From: Bacillota bacterium | GTDB lineage: Bacteria; Bacillota; Clostridia; Acetivibrionales; DTU013 | DNA: 6,706 bases | Assembly (NCBI GenBank): GCA_023435805.1 | Contig: JAEZMC010000120.1 | Span: forward strand, 1-6,706 | Direction: 5' to 3' | Shown here: positions 1 through 5,741 of the stretch, one piece after another | How positions within the stretch are numbered: the first letter of the stretch is position 1 | Layout: the number at the start of each line of letters is the position of its first letter | Made by a program: the position numbers and the translations under genes | Notes under the pieces: generated by a model | What the model was told of the DNA's origin: nothing | The model's database searches: none | Seen by the model: only the letters and a program-made list of their open reading frames with translations

Positions 1-215
1 CCTAAATTCCCACAACACAATCTGCGACAGATATCGCCCAGTAATAATGCGACCAGCATTGATTACGGCAAGTATATGTCATGGATTGATACCGAAATAA
101 CCATGTACTGATATAATGTCAAATGACCTGAAGGTTCATATGATCGTGCACAGACCTATGCATGGTATGATAATCAATTCTATAATGATCCTCCTAATAG
201 TGAAAACACTCAGTT
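1..215 (+). pseudogene. possible decayed coding remnant, frame interrupted by two TGA codons
   Basis: Reading frame 1 gives protein-like text (around residues 20-36: IDYGKYMSWIDTEITMY), then TGA at 109-111, five residues, TGA at 124-126, and again protein-like text including YDRAQTYAWYDNQFYNDPP. Both stops would be Trp codons (TGG) after a single G-to-A change, and Trp and Tyr are frequent around them. The frame stays open to 366, but the part beyond about 215 overlaps a better-supported minus-strand frame. No start or ribosome binding site is visible, and the left edge is cut by the window. I do not recognise the family. The other genes here use TGG for Trp and TGA as stop, so recoding is unlikely. 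It may simply be chance open sequence. Confidence 0.25.
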
Positions 216-358
216 TCAGCTGTTATCTGTTTGCAGAGCGCGGAGAAATTTTATCCTCTGCTCTACCTCATTGATGCTTCCCAGACCTGTTACAAAGTAT
301 TTCCGAAGATACTGTATACTGACCGCACACGGTTCGTCGTCGACCATTCCTTCAGCAT
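216..358 (-). pseudogene. frame-broken small gene, about 47 residues if one base is restored
   Basis: On the minus strand a GGGAGG Shine-Dalgarno sequence (368-373) stands 9 nt before an ATG at 356-358, encoding MLKEW. The frame then turns to unrelated sequence and stops at 290-292. A second frame (216-347, from another ATG) reads VDDEPCAVSIQYLRKYF and continues, rich in Glu, Arg and Leu, to QTDNS and a TGA at 216-218. Adding one G after the TGG codon near 345 joins the two into one 47-residue frame that uses the good ribosome binding site. The product would be a small, soluble, mainly helical protein with one Cys; I do not recognise it. It could be a real one-base deletion, a sequencing error, or an intact 43-residue gene starting at 347, although that start lacks a properly spaced binding site. 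It is divergent from the downstream helicase gene. Confidence 0.45.
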
Positions 359-451
359 GGTATTAATCCCTCCGTGAAGCTCCTGCCGTAATCCTGCAGC
401 TCTCTTGATATACAGGCGGCTGGTATTGTAGAATAAATCGAAGAGTAATGT

Positions 452-457
452 TATAAT
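452..457 (+). promoter_or_regulatory. candidate -10 box of the helicase promoter
   Basis: A perfect TATAAT lies 33 nt before the helicase start codon, giving a short leader. The -35 element is poor: TTGTAG at 426-431 leaves a 20-nt spacer, and TAGAAT at 429-434 leaves 17. The call rests on the -10 match and position only. The 359-490 stretch otherwise holds only this AT-rich region between divergent genes. Confidence 0.35.
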
Positions 458-490
458 AAAAATATCCTTAAATAATGAAAGAAGACAATA

Positions 491-2167
491 ATGAACAACC
501 GTTTTAATGAATTGGGCATTTTGCCCCCGATTTTGAAGGCAATTGAAGAAATGGGCTTTATAGAGCCAACAGAGGTGCAGAGCAGGGCAATACCGCACAT
601 ATTGAAGCAAGAGGATCTGATTGTAAAGTCAAAGACCGGCAGCGGAAAGACAGCCGTGTTCGGCGTTTCCATGTTGCAGATGACCGACGCTTCCGCCGCA
701 GGACCCCAGGGTTTGATACTTACACCCACAAGAGAACTGGCTGTTCAGGTAGACAGCGATCTGAAACAGCTTTCAAAGCATTTACAGCATAAAACGACCG
801 CCATATACGGACAGCACAATATGAACACCGAAATCCAGGCTCTGAAGAAGGGAGTAACCATTGTTACCGGTACACCGGGGCGCGTGTTCGACCACATCCG
901 TCACGGTACTCTGGAGACCGGGCATATTCGCTTCCTTGTACTCGATGAAGCTGACAGGATGCTTGATATGGGGTTTATCGACCAGGTCGAGAGAATTATA
1001 AAAGCCCTTCCGAAGAACCGTATAACACTCCTTTTCTCGGCCACCATACCTGCTGAAATTCATAAAATCTGCAGAGATTATATGAAGCAGCCGGTCACGA
1101 TCGAGATTGAATCACCGACAAAAACGGTGGATACCATCAGCCAGATCTATTATCGTGTAAACTATAACGAAAAGAATACACAATTAAACCGGCTGTTGTT
1201 GGTGGAACAGCCTGAAAGCTGTATCATCTTCTGCAATACAAGGATCGCCGTGGACAGGGTGCAAAGCTATTTAACCCGGAAGGGATATGCATCCCAAGCA
1301 CTGCACGGGGATATCCCGCAGGGCAAACGCATGAAAACCATCCAGCAATTCAAACAGGGAGAGTTTCATTTGCTGGTGGCCACGGATGTAGCGGCACGCG
1401 GCCTGCATATCGACGATCTGGCCCTTGTGATCAACTATGACGTGCCTGTGGAGAAAGACAGCTATATACACCGGATCGGTCGAACCGGCCGGGCCGGACA
1501 GACTGGCCGCTCCATTACGCTGGTCACCGGAGATGACATTATGAGCCTTTATGAAATAGAAGAACATATCGGTGTTATGGTTGCGGAAGCGGAATTGCCA
1601 TCTGAGGCGGTTTACAGCCAGCGGAAAGCAGAAGCCGGAAAATGGCTTGAGGCGAATGCATTGAAAGTCAGGCCGGACGAACTCTCTTCCGCCGCCGGTT
1701 CAAACAGGCAGCAAAGAAAACGTCAGCCCGGAAGAGCTCCGCAAGGTAAGCCGCAAATGCAGGACAGGAACAGGAATAAAGAGGATCGCAGCACGACCGG
1801 CAATGCGAATGCTGCACAAGGCAAGGCAGCTGATGCTGCACAAAATAGAAGAAAAACCGGACCGGCAGCTCCCCGTACCGCAGGTACCGGTACTGGCCAG
1901 AACAGGCAGAATACAGAGACAAAAGACCGGAATAAGCAGGACCGGCAGCCATACCGGAACAGCCAGCAGAACAGGGACCATACCCGTTCCGATGACCGGA
2001 ACCGCAGCAGCAACACGGCACGGCCGCAGCAGCGCATATCTGCAGCGGCGCAGGGACAAGCCCAGAACCCTGTACAGGCTCCGGCACAAAGTCCGGAGGC
2101 AGCTGGCAGGAAATCATTATTCAAACGTTTGCTGCATCGGATAATGGGTAAATCGAAGCAAGAATAA
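491..2167 (+). CDS. DEAD-box ATP-dependent RNA helicase with long low-complexity basic tail
   Basis: This is a superfamily 2 RNA helicase that uses ATP to open short RNA duplexes; relatives act in ribosome assembly, mRNA decay and cold adaptation. All core motifs are present in its 558 residues: Q-motif region (F5, GFIEPTEVQ 22-30), motif I SKTGSGKT (47-54), Ia PTREL (79-83), Ib TPGR (128-131), motif II DEAD (152-155), III SAT (183-185), IV IIFCNT (245-250), V ATDVAARGLHI (297-307) and VI HRIGRTGR (327-334). The core ends near residue 395. Residues 400-540 are a disordered-looking Arg/Gln/Asn/Ala/Gly/Pro-rich tail, and 541-556 form a basic amphipathic end (FKRLLHRIMGK). No DbpA-type RNA-binding domain is evident, so CshA-like or RhlB-like labels remain open. 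The binding site before ATG 491 is weak (GAAAGAAG, 477-484), unlike its neighbours. A hairpin follows the stop, so it is probably a single-gene transcript. Confidence 0.97.
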   Translation: MNNRFNELGILPPILKAIEEMGFIEPTEVQSRAIPHILKQEDLIVKSKTGSGKTAVFGVSMLQMTDASAAGPQGLILTPTRELAVQVDSDLKQLSKHLQHKTTAIYGQHNMNTEIQALKKGVTIVTGTPGRVFDHIRHGTLETGHIRFLVLDEADRMLDMGFIDQVERIIKALPKNRITLLFSATIPAEIHKICRDYMKQPVTIEIESPTKTVDTISQIYYRVNYNEKNTQLNRLLLVEQPESCIIFCNTRIAVDRVQSYLTRKGYASQALHGDIPQGKRMKTIQQFKQGEFHLLVATDVAARGLHIDDLALVINYDVPVEKDSYIHRIGRTGRAGQTGRSITLVTGDDIMSLYEIEEHIGVMVAEAELPSEAVYSQRKAEAGKWLEANALKVRPDELSSAAGSNRQQRKRQPGRAPQGKPQMQDRNRNKEDRSTTGNANAAQGKAADAAQNRRKTGPAAPRTAGTGTGQNRQNTETKDRNKQDRQPYRNSQQNRDHTRSDDRNRSSNTARPQQRISAAAQGQAQNPVQAPAQSPEAAGRKSLFKRLLHRIMGKSKQE

Positions 2168-2181
2168 CATTGACCGTAATA

Positions 2182-2224
2182 AAAGGCAGATACTTCCGTG
2201 TTTCATGCAGAGGTATCTGCCTTT
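2182..2224 (+). terminator. intrinsic-terminator-like hairpin after the helicase gene
   Basis: A perfect 12-bp inverted repeat, AAAGGCAGATAC (2182-2193) against GTATCTGCCTTT (2213-2224), encloses a 19-nt loop and begins 14 nt after the stop codon. The T-run is short (three, then ACT), so termination efficiency is uncertain. The stem core CAGATAC recurs in the hairpin at 4149-4185. Confidence 0.65.
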
Positions 2225-2268
2225 ACTATGCAGTCAGCATTAAAATATTTACATAACAAATAGTCAGT

Positions 2269-2296
2269 AACGAAAGGAATCGCTTTGTCATAAAAT
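2269..2296 (+). promoter_or_regulatory. weak sigma-K-like promoter candidate before the repeat protein
   Basis: AACG (2269-2272) is separated by 16 nt from CATAAAAT (2289-2296), resembling the mother-cell sporulation consensus (mACm, 16 bp, CATAnnnTA). These motifs are short and common by chance. The call is strengthened only slightly by the coat-like composition of the gene 68 nt downstream. Confidence 0.25.
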
Positions 2297-2348
2297 GTGG
2301 TAGATCGCGTAAGCTCCCTGCTTATAACGGTTTAGTGAAAGATTGATG

Positions 2349-2356
2349 AAAGGAGG
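2349..2356 (+). promoter_or_regulatory. ribosome binding site deciding the repeat-protein start
   Basis: AAAGGAGG is a near-perfect Shine-Dalgarno sequence. It rules out the upstream in-frame ATG at 2343 and leaves 4 nt to ATG 2361 or 7 nt to ATG 2364. The 7-8 nt spacing at other genes in this window favours 2364. Confidence 0.85.
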
Positions 2357-2363
2357 AGTTATG

Positions 2364-2993
2364 ATGTACGATTATTACCGCGAGGACATTCCAGCGATGC
2401 CGGCGCAGAGCCAGTTCAATCCCATGGCGGCCATGCCGGTGCAGAGTACTTACAATCCCATGATGAACATGCCCGCACAGACTCCGTACAACCCCATGAT
2501 GAACATGCCTGCACAGACTCCGTACAACCCCATGATGAACATGCCTGCACAGGCTCAGTACAACCCTATGATGAACATGCCTGCACAGGCTCAGTACAAC
2601 CCCATGATGAACATGCCTGCACAGAGCCAAACAAACCAGATGGCAGCCAAGTCGGAGCAGCTTGAAAAAATGTACCCGAAAACATACCAGCTCATCAAGC
2701 CGGCTGTGGAGAACGCCTGTGAAAATATGGCGGGCAAGAAGGGACAGATGTACGTGCCTACAGAGGCTGAACTGGAGTCCATGATCACGGATGTATATAA
2801 TAATGTTGAATCCGAAGTGGAAGCGAACATAAAGAAAAGCGCCAATCCCGAAGAAAGGCAGTTTCTCGGCGGGGGCAGACGGATCCTGAGAGACTTTATC
2901 GGAGTACTGTTGATTACCAGCCTGCTGAACAGAAGGCGTCCATTCTACCCCGGTTTCTACGGCGGCTTCGGGTATCCCTACTACTTTTACTAA
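2364..2993 (+). CDS. unrecognised repeat protein with Met/Pro/Gln/Tyr repeats and Tyr/Phe/Gly tail; possible spore or surface protein
   Basis: I do not recognise this family. The 209-residue product has a short acidic-aromatic N-terminus (MYDYYREDIPAMPAQ), then six tandem 12-residue units (19-90) with consensus NPMMNMPAQxxY. A charged, probably helical region follows (97-172: LEKMYPKTYQLIKPAVENAC, then PTEAELESMITDVYNN), with its only Cys at 119. Next come a short hydrophobic stretch FIGVLLITSLL (178-188), three Arg, and an aromatic tail FYPGFYGGFGYPYYFY. There is no signal peptide. Repeats together with a Tyr/Phe/Gly tail resemble spore coat or other assembly proteins, and a weak sigma-K-like box lies upstream; a coat role is inference. 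ATG 2361 is the alternative start, one codon longer. The gene stands alone between a terminator-like hairpin and a long inverted repeat. Confidence 0.85.
   Translation: MYDYYREDIPAMPAQSQFNPMAAMPVQSTYNPMMNMPAQTPYNPMMNMPAQTPYNPMMNMPAQAQYNPMMNMPAQAQYNPMMNMPAQSQTNQMAAKSEQLEKMYPKTYQLIKPAVENACENMAGKKGQMYVPTEAELESMITDVYNNVESEVEANIKKSANPEERQFLGGGRRILRDFIGVLLITSLLNRRRPFYPGFYGGFGYPYYFY
2418..2633 (+). repeat. six tandem 36-bp in-frame repeats
   Basis: Six contiguous units begin at 2418, 2454, 2490, 2526, 2562 and 2598. Units 2-5 are nearly identical in DNA sequence, including synonymous positions, which points to recent slippage or unequal recombination. The first (NPMAAMPVQSTY) and last (NPMMNMPAQSQT) are the most diverged, as expected when arrays expand from the middle. 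The partial sequence before 2418 (MPAQSQF) is the end of a further degenerate unit. Confidence 0.95.
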
Positions 2994-3013
2994 ACATTTC
3001 ACAAATGAATGAT

Positions 3014-3072
3014 GGAATTCCATGCCGACGAATGGCCGGAAATGAAATCCGGCCCGGCTTGCATGGAATTCC
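3014..3072. repeat. long inverted repeat after the repeat-protein gene, possible terminator
   Basis: GGAATTCCATGC (3014-3025) pairs perfectly with GCATGGAATTCC (3061-3072). Inside, GGCCGGA (3034-3040) pairs with TCCGGCC (3048-3054) around a 7-nt AATGAAA loop. The structure starts 20 nt after the upstream stop codon. There is no immediate T-run (CTCAATCTTTTA follows), so it is a poor classical terminator; it could protect the mRNA 3' end or act as a cruciform. The outer arm contains the self-complementary GGAATTCC. Confidence 0.7.
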
Positions 3073-3087
3073 CTCAATCTTTTATGT

Positions 3088-3114
3088 AACCTTGTATCAT
3101 GCTCTGCATACTAT
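3088..3114 (+). promoter_or_regulatory. weak sigma-K-like promoter candidate before the DUF2935 gene
   Basis: AACC (3088-3091) and CATACTAT (3107-3114) are 15 nt apart, again near the sigma-K pattern. CATACTAT is also one base from the sigma-E -10 consensus CATACAAT, but no matching -35 was found. The evidence is weak. Confidence 0.2.
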
Positions 3115-3136
3115 GGTAACATGGCATAATCTTGAT

Positions 3137-3142
3137 AGGAGG
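3137..3142 (+). promoter_or_regulatory. ribosome binding site deciding the DUF2935 start
   Basis: AGGAGG stands 7 nt before ATG 3150. The in-frame TTG at 3132 lies upstream of and reads through this site, so it is not the start. Confidence 0.9.
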
Positions 3143-3149
3143 TTTTTCT

Positions 3150-4073
3150 ATGCTGGCCAGCAATGAATTTATCCGGCAGTCGCTGGACCTTCACCTGTTC
3201 TTTGCGAGAATCATGAAGGAGCATTCATTTTTTCTTGAAGTAGGATTTACACCGAAAGATGCTATGTTCACCAATCAGGCAGACGCTCTCAGAATGCAAT
3301 TCGACATGCTTCTTTCAGATACCGCGGCTCTTGCAAATGGAGTCGCAAGTCCTTCAGTGCTTCAATCCGGAGAGGTTGTAACGCCGTATACGCTGCGCGC
3401 GGAAATGGCTTCTTCATATTATACCGGTGTGCAGATTCCCACAAGCATAACCCAGGCGGAGAGCGGACTTGCAGGAGGCGGCGCCAATGTTTTCAATCCT
3501 CTGCTCGAGCAGCGGGTCTATATGCTCAATCAAAGGGCAATTGGCCTGATCAGCGCACTAATACAGTTCAAGGTCCTGGTTTTATCCAACGTGTTGTCCT
3601 GTAAAATGTTTACGGTAAATTATCCTCTGCTCATCGACCATATTCTTCGCGAAGCCAGGTTGTATCTTCTCACTGTCCAGAGGCTTCAAAACAGGGAAGA
3701 AATCAATATTGAAAAGGAAGCCTACGAGCAGGAGGTATTCTGGAACCGGATTATGGCCGAGCATTCCAAATTTATACGCGGTTTGCTGGATCCAACGGAA
3801 AATGACTTGATCAATACGGCAAATAACTTCGGTAATGAATTTGATGAATTGACCAATGAAGCAAAGCAGGCTATGGATAAAACACTGCCTCTGAATAAAG
3901 TGACCGGCGACAGCCTGAAAGCGACAAAGGAAATTCGTGATTTTAACGCTCAGGGGACACAAGGGCTGATCAATTGTAAAGTGAAATCCATCATTATCCC
4001 GCTGCTTGGTGATCACGTGCTCCGCGAGTCAAATCACTATTTGCGTTTGTTAAGCATATTTGCACAGATTTAA
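3150..4073 (+). CDS. DUF2935 family protein with two similar helical-bundle halves and putative metal ligands
   Basis: The 307-residue sequence fits the DUF2935 family, known mainly from Firmicutes and of unproven function. It reads as a duplication. The N-terminal half has FFARIMKEHSFFLEVGF (17-33) and IDHILREARLYLL (162-174). The C-terminal half has FWNRIMAEHSKFIRG (197-211) and LGDHVLRESNHYL (286-298). Each half therefore carries an EH pair (E24/H25, E204/H205) and a DHxLRE motif (H164/E168, H289/E293), the ligand style of ferritin- or hemerythrin-like iron bundles; metal binding is inference. There is no signal peptide or membrane helix, so it is probably cytoplasmic or spore-associated. 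ATG 3150 is chosen for its AGGAGG at 3137-3142. It appears to be monocistronic, between the inverted repeat at 3014-3072 and the hairpin at 4149-4185. The family assignment is from memory of the motifs. Confidence 0.9.
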   Translation: MLASNEFIRQSLDLHLFFARIMKEHSFFLEVGFTPKDAMFTNQADALRMQFDMLLSDTAALANGVASPSVLQSGEVVTPYTLRAEMASSYYTGVQIPTSITQAESGLAGGGANVFNPLLEQRVYMLNQRAIGLISALIQFKVLVLSNVLSCKMFTVNYPLLIDHILREARLYLLTVQRLQNREEINIEKEAYEQEVFWNRIMAEHSKFIRGLLDPTENDLINTANNFGNEFDELTNEAKQAMDKTLPLNKVTGDSLKATKEIRDFNAQGTQGLINCKVKSIIIPLLGDHVLRESNHYLRLLSIFAQI

Positions 4074-4148
4074 TATACGGTCACACAGCCTGAAAACAGA
4101 CATATATACCGCTGTTGTATATGGTGAGGCGGCAAATCTTCAATATAA

Positions 4149-4185
4149 AAACAGATACCCGCATTTTATACGCTGGTATCTGTTT
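4149..4185 (+). terminator. terminator-like hairpin between convergent genes
   Basis: AAACAGATACC (4149-4159) pairs perfectly with GGTATCTGTTT (4175-4185) around a 15-nt loop. It begins 75 nt after the DUF2935 stop. A-rich sequence on the left and T-rich sequence on the right would let it work for both strands, and the VOC gene converges from the other side. Confidence 0.65.
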
Positions 4186-4207
4186 GTTGATTTGACATTG
4201 TTTTGTA

Positions 4208-4228
4208 CGCCAACTGTTTATATTGGCG
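4208..4228. repeat. short inverted repeat beyond the VOC gene 3' end
   Basis: CGCCAA (4208-4213) pairs with TTGGCG (4223-4228) around a 9-nt loop, 16 nt past the VOC stop on the minus strand. It has no T-run on either strand, so a terminator role is only a possibility. Confidence 0.3.
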
Positions 4229-4243
4229 GTTGCGTCACACAGG

Positions 4244-5128
4244 TTAATATCCCAAACGTGCCTGTTCCAGGGCTTTCAAATCAAACTTTTTCATTTTTAG
4301 AAAAGCCTCCGTCACTCTTTGAATTTCTTCTTGCGTGCCATTGAATAAAATATCATCCATATTGGACGGCACAATCTGCCACGACACACCGAACCGGTCC
4401 CGGACCCATCCGCACTGCTCGTCCTCGGGTACCGCGGAGAGCTTGTCCCAGTAATAATCAATTTCCTTTTGGTCGGCACAATTTATAACGAAAGAAAAAG
4501 CCTCGTTGAAAGTATAATCCACATCAAAGGCATTATCCATTGCCGAGAAATTGATGCCGGACAGCGTAAAGCCGGCAAAATTCACCTTCGCCTTTGAAGA
4601 GGCTGCCTCACCGTCAATATATTTGCTTATCACGCCAACTTTCGAGTTTTCGAATACTTCCATGTAATACCTTACAGCCTCTTCTGCTTTTCCGCATGCA
4701 TCGTTAGAAAAAAGCAAATTCGGTGTAATCTTTTGACCCGGTTGGTCACTGTCAACAAGCATCAACTGCCAGGACAGGCCATAGCGGTCCTGAATCCAGC
4801 CATACCATTTGCTGAACGGATATTCGGCGAGCGGCATCAATTCGATTCCGCCGTCCGATAATGCATTCCATTTCGTATTGACTTCTTCAATCGTGTAGCA
4901 AGCCACCATCAGGGAAATGGACGGGTTAAACTTAAAATAGGGACCTGCACTGATTGCTGAGAACGGCTGACCGGCTAATTCAAAGCTTATGATGGCAGTA
5001 TCACCCGAAGGGGTATCCCTTAAAATTGTTTCGTCAATCAGTTTCGATTTTTCAAACAGGCTGATATAAAACATGGCCGCTTCCTTTGCTTCTTTGTCAT
5101 ACCACAAATGCGGAACGATCCTCTGCAT
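4244..5128 (-). CDS. tandem-domain PhnB-like VOC (glyoxalase-fold) protein
   Basis: This protein belongs to the vicinal oxygen chelate superfamily, PhnB / '3-demethylubiquinone-9 3-methyltransferase-like' branch. That historical name is misleading: family members are usually of unknown substrate and no methyltransferase motif is present. Its 294 residues are two copies of the domain. The first (1-125) opens with QRIVPHLWYDKEAKEAAMFY and has the FELAGQPFSAISAGPYFKFN signature (49-68), ending in WIQDRYGLSWQL (111-122). The second (about 134-254) opens with ITPNLLFSNDACGKAEEAV and ends in WVRDRFGVSWQI (241-252). It is soluble and cytoplasmic. The start at 5128 follows a G7 run instead of AGGAGG. 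The hemerythrin gene ends 61 bp upstream on the same strand with no terminator between, so co-transcription is likely. No substrate can be inferred. Confidence 0.93.
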   Translation of the reverse strand: MQRIVPHLWYDKEAKEAAMFYISLFEKSKLIDETILRDTPSGDTAIISFELAGQPFSAISAGPYFKFNPSISLMVACYTIEEVNTKWNALSDGGIELMPLAEYPFSKWYGWIQDRYGLSWQLMLVDSDQPGQKITPNLLFSNDACGKAEEAVRYYMEVFENSKVGVISKYIDGEAASSKAKVNFAGFTLSGINFSAMDNAFDVDYTFNEAFSFVINCADQKEIDYYWDKLSAVPEDEQCGWVRDRFGVSWQIVPSNMDDILFNGTQEEIQRVTEAFLKMKKFDLKALEQARLGY

Positions 5129-5133
5129 AATAA

Positions 5134-5140
5134 CCCCCCC
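5134..5140 (-). promoter_or_regulatory. G7 homopolymer at the VOC ribosome binding site
   Basis: On the minus strand the sequence before the start reads AAAAGGGGGGGTTATTATG, placing seven G where AGGAGG normally lies, with 5 nt to the ATG. It can still pair partly with the anti-Shine-Dalgarno sequence, including through G-U pairs. Confidence 0.6.
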
Positions 5141-5189
5141 TTTTCAAATACGCCCTGTAATGCTGCGGCATTTCAACAACCTATTCGCT

Positions 5190-5741
5190 TTATTTAGCTG
5201 TAAGATACTTGCTTTCAAGCTCGAAAAGCAATTCATGCATTTTCTCATGCGTTCCTTTTCCAATAATTTCTTCTTCGAAACTCTCAAACCGTTTCAGCAA
5301 ATGTTCTTGTTCCTCCAAAGGAATTGCCTTATTGCCCAACGGGAAGAGAATGGTATTTTCCTTGCCGATGTGCGCCTTCATCAGGCCGACATAGCTCTCG
5401 GCAGCCTGAACGAATCTGGTTTCTTCCAATGCTCCGCGTTCTACCGAAAGCTCCATATCAGCCAGGTATTTTCTGCCTTCATTATGTTCCAGGAGCATCT
5501 GTCCGACAGGTCCTCTTTCAACAGGTATGCCTGCCTTTTCCATGGCAGGAAACAGAAGGCCTTCTTCCTTTCCATGGTGGCATTTATCGGCGAACAAACG
5601 CAAAAAGCCGATCAGCTCGCTTATATCATTGGTATCTACGCTCCCGGATTCCCGGACCATATCGGCCATTTTCTTCAGAACGGTCAACCCTAAAAGAATG
5701 CCTTCATGTTCAATCATCAGATCTTCACTGACATACTTCAT
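5190..5741 (-). CDS. hemerythrin HHE cation-binding domain protein
   Basis: This is a 183-residue single-domain protein of the bacterial hemerythrin-like family, four-helix bundles that hold a non-haem di-iron centre and serve in oxygen, nitric oxide or iron handling. Likely ligands are visible in order: H12 in IEHEGIL (10-16), H55/H56 and E59/E60 in CHHGKEEGLLFPAM (54-67), H86 in LLEHNEGRKYL (83-93), and H124 with E128 in AHIGKENTILFPL (123-135). The charged C-terminal part (141-183) is helical, with HEKMHELLFELESKYL near the end. It has no N-terminal ScdA/RIC domain, membrane helix or fused sensor domain, so a cytoplasmic binding or scavenging role is more likely than signalling. The start has AAGGAGG (5749-5755) 7 nt away. 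It is probably the first gene of a two-gene operon with the PhnB-like gene. No clear promoter was identified in the 189 bp upstream. Confidence 0.95.
   Translation of the reverse strand: MKYVSEDLMIEHEGILLGLTVLKKMADMVRESGSVDTNDISELIGFLRLFADKCHHGKEEGLLFPAMEKAGIPVERGPVGQMLLEHNEGRKYLADMELSVERGALEETRFVQAAESYVGLMKAHIGKENTILFPLGNKAIPLEEQEHLLKRFESFEEEIIGKGTHEKMHELLFELESKYLTAK

Noticed and set aside
1668..2144. Several overlapping frames on both strands across the helicase tail
   Set aside because: They arise from the low-complexity, stop-poor composition of the tail; products are Cys/Leu/Arg-rich noise without binding sites.
2418..2633. Direct 36-bp repeats resembling a CRISPR array
   Set aside because: The units are contiguous without spacers, keep the reading frame and encode a 12-residue protein repeat.
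2322..3077. Long minus-strand frame with His-rich repeats opposite the repeat protein
   Set aside because: Its repeats are the complement of the plus-strand coding repeats; it has no Shine-Dalgarno site, while the plus strand has a perfect one.
4060..4344. 94-residue plus-strand frame between the convergent genes
   Set aside because: It overlaps the end of the DUF2935 gene and the 3' end of the VOC gene, runs through a terminator hairpin and has no binding site.
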